Of a DNA stretch of 64,000 nt, positions 55,901 to 64,000 are shown one piece after another; within the stretch, counting starts at the first letter, position 1; the number at the start of each line of letters is the position of its first letter. The translations under genes were made by a program, and so were the position numbers. The stretch spans positions 8,958,001 to 9,022,000 of the forward strand of contig JANJXV010000039.1 of NCBI GenBank assembly GCA_024803745.1, in the 5' to 3' direction. The notes under the pieces were generated by a model. The model was not told where the DNA came from. It searched no databases and was given only the letters and a program-made list of their open reading frames with translations. The stretch comes from Megascapheus bottae. Lineage: Eukaryota > Chordata > Mammalia > Rodentia > Geomyidae.

Positions 55901-58900
55901 TACCTAAAAATGTTTCTGCACAGCTAAAAGCATTGATACTAAAGACAGCCAATCAACTGGGAAAAGATATTTACCAATAATTCAACAGACAAATGCTTAA
56001 TATCCAGTATCTACAGGGAACTCAAGAAACTAATCACCCCTAAACCCAACAAACCAATCACTAAATGGGCAAGGGAACTAAAGTGAGACTTATCATAAGA
56101 AGAGGTTAAAATAGCAGAAAAGCATATGCTCATCATCCATGGTCATAAAGGAAATGCAAATAAAAACAACCCCATGATACCATCTTACCCCAATTAGAAT
56201 GACCAACATTCTGAACTCAGACAATGACAAATGCTAGCCGGGTTGTGGAGAAAAAGGAAATCTACTGCACTGCTGGTGGGATTGTAAACAAGCTCAGCCA
56301 CACTGGAAAGCAGTGTGGAGGTTTCTTAAAAGAACTGAAAATAGACCTTCCCTACGATCCCTCTATATCACTCCTGGGCATCTATCCTGAACATCATGAC
56401 CCAGGATATGATAAGGATACCTGCTCAGCTATGTTCATTTCTGCACTATTCACAATAGCCAAGCGATGGAAGCAATCCAGAATTCCTACTACAGATGAAT
56501 GGATACAAAAAAATGTGGTATATACACAATGGAATTCTACATAGCCAACAGACAAGATAAAATAATGGCATTCGCAGGAAAGTGGATGAATCTAGAGTGA
56601 ATCATGTTGAGTGAGATAAGTCAAGACCAAAGGAACAAAAGGCACATGGTATCCTTAATATGTGGCTATTAGATCCAAACAGTACAAAAGCGATACTCAG
56701 TATTTGTATATCCAATGCTATGGGAATGGTATTGGAAATATAAAAACTCCATAGACATAAAAATTTATGACTGTAGGCCGGGAGTTTGGCCTAGTGGTTA
56801 AAGTGCTTGCCTAGCATGCATGAAGACCCGGGTTCGATTCCTCGGTACCACATACATAGAAAAAAACCGGAAGTGGTGCTGAGGCTCAAGTGGTAGAGCT
56901 CTAACCTTGAGAAAGTCCAAGAACAGTGCTCAGGCCCTGAGCTCAAGCCCAGGACTGTCAGAAAAAAAAAAAATTATGACTGTATAGAAATAATGTTTTA
57001 TTATATAGATCAATATGTATCTATGCCATACAAACCCCCAGCCTAATTTTAATTATGCTCTAAAATCTCAGTACCAGTGATTATATATAGAGATTCCTCT
57101 CTTGAATACTTGTTTGTTAAATACATCGTTTGAAATATGATGTAAAAATCAATGTTAATAAATTCTTTAAATTAAAAAATATTTTAAAAAAGCAGTGCAA
57201 TGAGAAAGCAAAAAAAAACAAACAAACAAACATGAGAAGGGGTATCAATGTGTGTGAAGTAATGCACCTTCTATCAGGCGAATATAACTGTAACCCCTTT
57301 ATTAATCACAATAAAAATATATTAGAAAATAAGAAAGCTGGAAGTAGAGCTATGGTTCAAGTGGTAGAGTGCTAGCCTTGAGCAGAAAAACTCATATCAG
57401 GCTTAGGTCCTGAGTTCAAGCCTGAAGACTGGGGCACACGTGCCTGTGTATACATGAATGAAATGTATCTTTTTTTAAAAAATTGTAATAAAAGGGTTAC
57501 ATGATATTTGCCATATAGAGGGTGCATTAATTCACATACATTGATACCCTTTCACATATCTTGGTACCCTTTGCCCTCCCCCCCACTGCCCCCCCTGAAA
57601 TGTATCTCTTAAACAATGAAGACTCACACTGCCTAATATTTATGAGGCCCTGAGTTTGATGCTCGAGCACTGTCAAAAAGGGGGAGGCATGGCTCAAGTA
57701 GTAGAGTACCTGCCTAGTGTGAGAACCAGTTCTAATCTCAATACCAAGGGTAGGAATGTAGCTTAGTTGGAGAGTGCTTTCTTAGCATGCATGAAGCCCT
57801 GTTCCTCAGCACTACATAAACAGAAAAACCCAGAAGTCATGCTGTGGTTCAAGTGGTGGAGTGCTAGCCTTGAGCAAAAAGAAGCTCAGAGACAATGCCC
57901 AGGTACAGAGTTCAAGTCTCAGGACTGGCAATAAACAAACAAATAAAATATTCTAGTGCTACCATTTTTTTTGTTTTGTTTTGTTTTGTTTTGGTGGGTC
58001 ATGGGGCTTGAACTCTGCCTGGGAGCTGTCCCTGAGCTCTTCAGCTCAAGGCTACCACCCTACCCTTGAGCCAAGCCCCGCTCCCATTTTCTAGAGGTTA
58101 ATTGGAGATAAGAGTCTCAGGTCCGGGGGCTGGGAGTTTGCCTAGTGGTTAAAGTGCTTGCCTAGCATGTATGAAGACCCGGGTTCGATTCCTCGGCACC
58201 CCACATACATAGCAAAAAGCCAGAAGTGGTGCTGAGGCTCAAGTGGTAGAGCTCTAGCCTTGAGAAAGTCCAAGGGCAGTGCTCAAGCCCTGAGCTCAAG
58301 CCCAGGACTGGCAAAAAAAAAAAAAAAAAAAAAAGAGTCTCAGGTCCTTTTGTGCCCAGGATGCCTTTGAATCTTGATCCTCAGATCTCAGCCTCCTGAG
58401 TAGCTAGAATTACAGGTGTGAGCCACAGCCCATACCATTTTTAAAAAAGATAGGGAAGTGGCACTGTGACTCAAGGGATAGGGCAGTAGCCTGGGACAAC
58501 ACCCAACCCAAATTTAAGTCCCATGACTTAAAAAAAAAAAAAAAAGTTTAGGGCCTGGAATTTGGTCTAGTGGTAGAATACCTGCCTAGCATGCACGAAG
58601 ACCCAGGTTCGATTTCTCTGTACACATATTTTAGAAAAAGCTGGAAGTGGTGCTGAGGCTCAAGTGGTAGAGCACTAGCCTTGAGAAAGCCCAGGGTCAG
58701 TGCTTAGGCCCTGAATTCAAGCACTAGGACTGGCAAGGAAAAAAGATAGGAAAAGACTGACACATATATAGAGGAGACAGGAAAGGAGAGAGGCAGAAAA
58801 GAGAAAAAGGTAGAGAGGAAAAGGTAAATGCATAAAGGAACAACAAGGGCTGCTAGTGTACAGAATCTTCCTCCACCCCCCCTTTTCTTTTTTTTGGCCA

Positions 58901-61186
58901 ATCCTGGCCAAAAAAAAACCCCAAAAAACAAAAACAAAAAAACCCTCAAGGCCTGGGTACTGTCCTTAAGCTCTTTTTTTCCTCAAGACCATTGTTCTAC
59001 CACTTGAGCCATAGCACCACTCCGGCCTTTTCTGTTTATGTGGTACCAAGGAATCCAACCCAGGGCTTTGTGCATGCTGAGCAAGCTCTCTACCACTAGG
59101 TCACACTCCTGGCCTACGTACACATTCTCTGTTAGTTTAACCCAGGGCTGTGAAAATGGTACCATGTGGCTTCTGACCTAGGTGTCAACCCAGCAGAGGA
59201 CTGAAAAGCAGGCCAGATGTGAAAGCTACTGGCAGGGTCAGGCCTGTGCTGGAAGGCTGTGATGGACAAGCAGGCTGATCCAGCAAGGGCAAATGGACAA
59301 GTCCACAGTGCACTTTGGGGACATGGCACACGGTGGATGAATGGTTGCCACTTGGGTGAAGCTTTCTAAAAAATGTTTTTCTTAGACTGAAAGGAGGAAA
59401 GGACACAGACAGGAGTTGAGAATGAAGGCAGTGACAGTGTGACCCTGGAGACATTCTATCACAATGTAGAGCCCTGTGGCATTAAGAGACAGAGAAGGAA
59501 CCGGTAGTGGTGGCTCATGCCTGTAATCCTAGCTACTCAGGAGGCTGAGATCTGAGGATCTCAGTTCAAAGCCAGCCCGGGCACTAAAGACCGAGACCCT
59601 CTTATCTTCAATCAATCACTAGAAAATAGGAAGTGGGACTGTAGCTCCAGGGGTAGGGTAGTTGCCTTGAATGGAAGAGCTCAGGGACAGTGCCCAGGCC
59701 CCATGACCCACAAAAAAAAAAAAAAGAGGGCGAAAAGGTATCGTAGTAAGATGTTTAAGGTTTCTACTAGTTCTAAAATTAGCATTTCATCAAGAAGTAA
59801 TCTTATAGCTGCACTATCAGCTGCTTTTACTGTGTGTGTGTGTGTGTGTGTGTTTGAGAGTGATGAGAGACAAGATGGGAGGACACAAGGCCCTATGCAT
59901 GCTGGGCAAATGCTCTACCTTTGAGCCATATCCTAGCAGACATAAGTTCATTTCATGAAGGACGTGAATAAAGTATAATATTTCTTTGCTTCATAAAGTG
60001 TGGTTAAGAGCCCCCACTACTTTTTATTTTGGACAATCCTGAAGCATTGTCCTTATGCTTTCTTGCTTTCTCAAGGCTACCACTCTACTACTTGAGTCAC
60101 AGCACCACTTCCAGCCTTTTCTGTGTATGTGGTACCAAGGAATCAAATCTAGGGCTTCATGCATGCTAGGCAAGCACTCTACCCCTAGGTCACACTCCAG
60201 CACCCCAACCCCCTCACCTTTGTATTGTGTATACCAGTTACTGGGGCTTGAATTTAGGGCCTCTTGTTTTCACTTAGTTTTTTCACTTAAGGCTGGCATT
60301 CTATTACTTGAGCCATAAGTTTACTTCTGATTTTTTGTTGATTAATTGGAGATAAGAGTCTCACGAACTTTTCTGCTTGGGGTTGACTTTTTTGGTCAGT
60401 TGTGGGGCTTGTTCTCAGGGTCTAGGCACTATCTCTGAGAATTTTTGCTCAAGGCTAGCACTCTACCAATTTGAGCTGTAGCATCACTTTCAGTTTTCTG
60501 GGGGTTAACTGGACTTTCCTGCTCAAGCTAGCTTCAAACACTAATCCTTAGTTTTCAGATTCCTAAGTAGTGAGGAGTAGGTGTCTCACACCTGTGATTT
60601 GACTGTTTCTTTCTGTATTAAGTAGTTGTACAAAGGAGCTTCAGCAGAATGCTAGTGGCTTATGCTTGTAATCCTAGCAACTCAGGAGGCTGAGATCTGA
60701 AGATCACAGTTCAAAGCTAGCCTGGGCAGGGAAGTCTGTGAGATTCATATCCCAGATTAACCACCAAAAAAGCTGGAAGTGGAAGTGTGGCTCAACTGGT
60801 AAATGCTAGCTTTGAGTACAAAAGCTTAGGGACAATGGCCAGGCTCTAAGTTTAAACTCTAAGAATGGCACCAAAAAGTTAAAAAAAAAAAAAAAAAAAA
60901 AGAACAGAATGTTACTTCGGAGTCTTTTTGCATGACTTCTTGCTCACATACAACTATCGGTGACATGAACACACATAAACAGAACTTGGTCTCAATTTAG
61001 TTTGCTTACAACGCAAACGAGCTAGATAGCAAAACTTCCAAAACTGGACCGGGTGCCCACCTGCCTGCCCTCCAGCGGTTTAGGTCCAGTACAGCTGTGT
61101 AGAGCACATCCACCAAGCCCAGGGTCTTCTCAGGATCAAGGCTTCTCTGCAGCAGGGACATGGTAGCAGGGTCTTCCTTGAGGCAC
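49657..61186 (-). CDS. GARRE1: GARRE1 (KIAA0355), last six coding exons, partial gene
   Basis: Granule-associated Rac and RHOG effector 1, a roughly 1070-residue protein reported to bind RAC1/RHOG and to associate with the CCR4-NOT/mRNP machinery. Exons 61186-61061, 54607-53580, 53089-52924, 51990-51853, 50520-50442 and 49974-49657 join in frame. They give the C-terminal 617 residues, ending [15 protein letters not shown] then TGA at 49659-49657. The part seen is mostly low-complexity: a Ser-rich stretch, a Pro/Gln-rich tract and conserved blocks such as [20 protein letters not shown] and [20 protein letters not shown]. No enzyme motif is visible. The upstream exons lie beyond the right edge. 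Identity is by recall of KIAA0355 sequence and its position next to GPI. Confidence 0.93.
49975..50441 (-). repeat. GARRE1: GARRE1 last intron
   Basis: A minus family B SINE (about 50185-50385) fills the middle; the ends are unique. Confidence 0.6.
50442..50520 (-). CDS. GARRE1: GARRE1 exon n-1
   Basis: 79 bp coding [20 protein letters not shown] then VEDMNQ. The acceptor is TTCTTTCAG and the donor GTACTG. It is found only by splice-phase joining, because its frame is closed within the flanking introns. Confidence 0.92.
50521..51852 (-). repeat. GARRE1: GARRE1 intron with minus-strand SINEs
   Basis: Two adjacent minus A copies (50727-50915 and 50920-51115), the second flanked by near-identical CTAATTGTAGTC/CTAACTGTAGTC. 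A minus B (51440-51682) is flanked by CTGAAGATGT on both sides. A truncated minus A (51695-51780) abuts it. 51130-51425 is unique. Confidence 0.7.
51853..51990 (-). CDS. GARRE1: GARRE1 exon n-2
   Basis: 138 bp coding [40 protein letters not shown] and AVKQR. The acceptor is TGGACTTTCAG and the donor GTAAGA. The Ser-rich acidic run looks like a phosphorylation-prone linker. Confidence 0.94.
51991..52923 (-). repeat. GARRE1: GARRE1 intron with paired inverted B SINEs
   Basis: Minus B (52215-52435) followed by plus B (52455-52690) in opposite orientation, only 20 bp apart. The rest is unique. Confidence 0.65.
52924..53089 (-). CDS. GARRE1: GARRE1 exon n-3
   Basis: 166 bp coding [40 protein letters not shown] and [14 protein letters not shown]. 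The acceptor is TCTCAACACAG and the donor GTGAGT. Confidence 0.94.
53090..53579 (-). other. GARRE1: GARRE1 intron with alternating GC/CA tract
   Basis: About 490 bp, largely unique. At 53346-53391 there is a GCGC/GTGC/CACAC run of mostly alternating purine and pyrimidine. Confidence 0.6.
53580..54607 (-). CDS. GARRE1: GARRE1 exon n-4 (large exon)
   Basis: 1028 bp starting (R)[19 protein letters not shown] and ending GEILPFDPA. It includes a Ser/Thr-rich segment with [13 protein letters not shown], then the conserved [20 protein letters not shown] block, a long Pro/Gln-rich tract, and [20 protein letters not shown]. The acceptor is TTGAAATAG (weak tract) and the donor GTACAT, phase 1 at the end. 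Confidence 0.94.
54608..54999 (-). repeat. GARRE1: GARRE1 long intron, exon-proximal SINEs
   Basis: A plus B head (54650-54745) is interrupted by a minus A (54755-54945), then the B tail resumes and stops at the LINE-1. Confidence 0.6.
55000..57185 (+). mobile_element. LINE-1 3' part (degraded ORF2 and 3'UTR)
   Basis: A 5'-truncated LINE-1 in plus orientation, antisense to GARRE1. The open stretch 55086-55550 (154 codons) reads typical ORF2p C-terminal sequence including [20 protein letters not shown] and [17 protein letters not shown]. Downstream pieces in shifted frames (for example [20 protein letters not shown] near 56330-56392) continue the ORF2 C-terminus to about 56670. Frameshifts and stops make it inactive. 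The 3'UTR runs to about 57180 and is split by a family A SINE. The reverse transcriptase and endonuclease domains are missing. Confidence 0.9.
56776..56972 (+). mobile_element. Family A SINE inside the LINE-1 3'UTR, with TSD
   Basis: Flanked by AAATTTATGACTGTA (56761-56775) and AAAATTATGACTGTA (about 56970-56984). The copy is close to the family layout, so it inserted long after the LINE-1 decayed. Confidence 0.88.
57190..57325 (+). mobile_element. LINE-3'-like short element
   Basis: Reads GAGAAGGGGTATCAATGTG, GAAGTAATGCACCTTCTAT and AACTGTAACCCCTTTATTAA with ACAATAAAAA at the end. It resembles the opposite-strand copy at 57466-57594. It lies directly after the LINE-1 3'UTR, so it may be part of, or fused to, that element. 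Confidence 0.6.
57466..57594 (-). mobile_element. LINE-3'-like short element with TSD
   Basis: On the minus strand it reads GGGTATCAATGTATGTGAA, then TAATGCACCCTCTATATGG, TGTAACCCTTTTATTACA and a poly(A) end. It is flanked by TGAAATGTATCT on both sides (about 57459 and 57596), so it moved by retrotransposition. It is the clearest insertion of this family. Confidence 0.7.
58125..58334 (+). mobile_element. Family A SINE inserted in a minus B SINE, with TSD
   Basis: Flanked by perfect AGAGTCTCAGGTCC at 58111-58124 and about 58334-58347. The B copy reads straight across the junction when the insert is skipped. Confidence 0.9.
59830..59853 (+). repeat. GT microsatellite
   Basis: Twelve or so uninterrupted TG units in the GARRE1 long intron. 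Confidence 0.9.
61061..61186 (-). CDS. GARRE1: GARRE1 exon n-5
   Basis: 126 bp coding [40 protein letters not shown] and G. The acceptor is GTGACTAG and the donor GTGGGC. It is the only exon in the right-hand 9 kb and is the furthest upstream exon found. Confidence 0.92.
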
Positions 61187-64000
61187 CTAGTCACAAACCA
61201 GGATGCATCAGTTTAGTTGCAAAGCTTCATGGAAAAGACTTCTAGTTTGGATAAATGTTAATATTGTAGCTCATTGCTCTGCAAAAAGCAGAGGAAACAA
61301 ATAGTATCTTGGGACTTGTGACATCAAAGTACAGACGTGTTTCAAATCACAATGAAATCCTAAATAGATTCTCCATAAGACAAGACTACTGTACACATTT
61401 ATTTATTTGCCTTGAACTCAGGGCCTGCGCACTGTCCTTGAGTGTTCTCAAAGCTAGCATTCTTTTTTTTTTTTTTTTTGCCAGTCCTGGGCTTGAGTTC
61501 AGGGTCTGAGCACTGTCCTTGGACTTTCTCAAGGCTAAAGCTCTACCACTTGAGCCTCAGCACCACTTCCAGCTTTTCTCTATATGTGGTACTGAGGAAT
61601 TGAACCCAGGTCTTCATGCATGCTAGGCAAGCACTTTAACCACTAGGCCAAACTCCCGGCAAAGCTAGCATTCTATCACTTGAGTCATAGTAACACTTCT
61701 AGCTTTTTCTGGGTAGTGGTACCAAAGAATTGAACTCAGGGCTTCGTGTATGATAGCACTCCACCACTAGGCCACACTTCTGGCTCCTATTATATACATG
61801 TAATATGTACCTCACCTAAAGAATGTCATGCTTAATCTAGTCTATCTAACATTTATGGTAGGATACACTTTGACAAGATCATCTAACCTGTAACTGTTGT
61901 CTAAAGAAGTGCCAATTATCTTGTGTGTTAGTTAAACAATCTCTGTGTGGTGCCATCTAAATATACTTGCCTTTCTTTTATTCTTAACGCAGAGTTCCTG
62001 AAACCCTAACTCCCTAAGTGCTAAAAGAAAGTTTGGCTTTAAGTTCTTGAGTACTTGGTATCAAGACTCCTAACACAGAGACAATAAATATCCTGGGAGC
62101 TCTTAGGTGACTGACTCCCCTTTTTTCTGGTGCCAGTACTTAGGCTTGAACTCATGGCCTAGATGCTATACCTTACTTCTTTGCTCAAGGCTGGTGCTCT
62201 ACCACATGAGCCATAGCTCCATTTTCAAGTTTTTCGTGGCGAATTAGGAGGTAAGAGTATCATAGATCTTCCTGCCTGAGCTGGCTTTGAACTGTGATCT
62301 TCATATCTTGGCTTCTTGGTTAGGGTTTCTTTTTTTCAGACAGGGCCTTGCTTTCTGTATAGGCTTGACTTGAACTGCAAATTTTTTTTTTTTTTGAGCA
62401 GCGTGTGACAAAATCAGTAGAAAATTCTACATCTTATGGAACAGGTTATAGTACAAACTTATGTGTATTGAAAATGCCAGGAATTTGGCCTAGTGGTAGA
62501 GTGCTTGCTTAGCATGCACGAAGACCGGGGTTTGATGCCTCAGTACCACTTACATAGAAAGAGCCAGAAGTGGTGCTGTAGCTCAAATGGTAGTGCTCTA
62601 GCCTTGAGAAAGCCCAAGAACAGTGCTCAGACCCTGAGTTCAAGCCTCAGGACTGGCAAAAACAAACAAACAACAAAACTTACATTTAGGCCAGACACCA
62701 CCGTGGCTCACACCTGTAATCCTAACTAATCAGGAGGCTGAGCTATGAGGATCTCAGTCAAAGCCAGCCTGGGCACTAAAGTCTTCAATTAACCACCAGA
62801 AAACTGGAAGTGGAGCTGTGGCTGAGGGGATAGGGTGGTAGCCTTGAACTGAAGAGCTCAGGGACAGTGCCCAGGCCCAGAGTCCAAGCCCCACGACCGA
62901 CAAAAAAAAAGTACATGTAGGCTACCCATGTAAGGGGTATATTTGACACATAAGTAAGTTTTGTGTTTAGATTCGATTCCACTCTGGAGATTACGTATTC
63001 AGCATGTACCCACGCAAATGTTCCAAATTCAAAAGAAACCTGGAATCTGAGATACACTTAAGAGTCCCAAGCATTGCTGATTAAAAGACATTCAGTCTTA
63101 AATTTCAAAGGGAAAAGCCTGGAAAATTTTCCCAGTTACCAAAGGCAGCCAGCAGATGGAGCTTCTGTATAGAACAAAAGTCTAAATTCTTTTCCCCCCC
63201 AAGTTTCCTGGATTAAAAAGAAAGTCACACAGGTAGGGGGTTTTTAGAAGGAAACTTAAATGTTAAACATTTTGATCTTAACTCTCTACACACACACACT
63301 TCTTGCTGTTGTTGTTGGTTCTGGGGCTTGAACTCAGGGACTGGGCACTTGTCCCTGAGCTCTTTTGTGAAATGCTAGTGCTCTATCACTTTGAGCCACA
63401 ACTCTACTTCTAAAGTCTTCTTGTGGTTAATTGGAGATGAATTTCATCGACATTCCTACCCTGGCTGGCTTTAAACCTCAATTTTCAGATCTTAGCTCTC
63501 TGAATAGCTAAGGTTACAGGTGTGAGCCACTAGCACTTGGCTGGTTTTAAGTATTTTCAGCTGCCTTACATCTTTTCTTTTTGGTCAGTCATAGGACTTG
63601 AACTCTGTGCCCGGGCACTGTTTCTGAGCTCAAGGCTACCGCCCTACCCCTTGGGCCACAGTTCCCCTCCGGTTGTCTGGTGGTTAATTGGAATCTCATG
63701 GACTTTTCAGTGCCCGGGCTGACTTTGAACTACAATCCTCAGATCACAGCCTCCTGAGTAGCTAGGATTAAAGGCATGAGCCATGGCATCCGGCTTTGTC
63801 ATGAGCATTTCAAAAATAGAGAGCTGAGCACTGGTAGCTCATACCTATGAGCTCAGCTATTCAGGAAACTAAGATCTGAAGACTGAGGTGCAAAGCCAGC
63901 TGGGAAAGAAAGTCCAGGAGACTTTTAGCTCCAATTAAGTACCAATTAAAGCTGGAAATAGAAGTGTGGCTCAAGGACCAGGAGAGTAGCCTAGTAGTAG
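61187..64000 (-). repeat. GARRE1: GARRE1 intron running off the right edge
   Basis: A minus A (61462-61662) sits inside an older minus A (about 61410-61790). Then minus B (62125-62300), plus A (62475-62665), plus B (62690-62910), minus B (63310-63545), minus B (63575-63800) and the start of a plus B (63825 on). Unique stretches are 61795-62110 and 62920-63300. No further exon is recognised. Confidence 0.65.
61462..61662 (-). mobile_element. Family A SINE inserted in an older family A, with TSD
   Basis: AAAGCTAGCATTCT occurs at about 61450-61463 and again at 61661-61674. The flanking sequence is the same family, more diverged, showing at least two waves of A activity. Confidence 0.85.

Larger units (their letters stand above)
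57186..61060 (-). repeat. GARRE1: GARRE1 long intron, right part, SINE-rich
   Basis: LINE-3'-like copies (57190-57325, 57466-57594), plus A (57755-57945), a minus B (57985-58435) split by plus A (58125-58334), plus A (58552-58740), a degraded minus A (58890-59115), plus B (59495-59720), a GT microsatellite (59830-59853), minus A (60020-60200), minus B pieces (60230-60600) and plus B (60650-60900). 59120-59490 is unique. Confidence 0.65.

Overview
This is a mammalian nuclear genomic window, almost certainly from a rodent. It has spliced genes with GT/AG introns, CpG-island promoters and a very high SINE load. The two dominant SINE families are a dimer of two ID/tRNA-like units (called family A here) and a dimer with a 7SL/B1-like head and an ID-like tail (family B). 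Together with plain ID monomers, they suggest a castorimorph-type rodent (kangaroo rat, pocket mouse, gopher or beaver group). That placement is inference; I could not search a repeat library.

All four protein-coding genes lie on the minus strand. Left to right: UBA2 (first coding exon only, 420-560, running off the left edge), PDCD2L (complete, 7 coding exons, 2635-18174), GPI (complete, 18 coding exons, 20319-41615) and the 3' part of GARRE1/KIAA0355 (six last coding exons, 49657-61186, running off the right edge). In transcription order this is GARRE1, GPI, PDCD2L, UBA2, the order I know from human 19q13. The exons were joined by reading splice sites and frames. PDCD2L totals 1098 bp (365 residues) and GPI 1677 bp (558 residues); all phases agree and no frame is broken.

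CpG islands mark the UBA2, PDCD2L and GPI starts. A fourth island at about 43.7-44.45 kb has no known gene. On the plus strand it ends in a consensus splice donor. A strong acceptor at 46.6 kb and an AATAAA at 47.335 kb follow, in a stretch without recent SINEs. This would make an unannotated plus-strand transcript lying tail-to-tail with GARRE1, and it is the best candidate here for something undescribed.

GPI intron 9 (6.4 kb) carries a minisatellite of about 1.9 kb (25.37-27.31 kb) next to an older, decayed related-looking array. Read in the gene's sense, the minisatellite presents dozens of donor-like sites. GARRE1's long intron (54.6-61.1 kb) contains a degraded LINE-1 (about 55.0-57.2 kb). 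A short polyadenylated element of about 110-150 bp, probably a LINE-1 3' end, recurs at least six times. Many family A SINEs sit inside family B copies or the LINE-1 with clear target-site duplications, so family A is the youngest.

The genes are housekeeping-type and not functionally coupled: UBA2 (SUMO activation), PDCD2L (40S ribosomal-protein chaperone/export adaptor), GPI (glycolysis) and GARRE1 (Rac/RhoG effector). I see no viral genes, CRISPR arrays, rRNA or functional tRNA genes.
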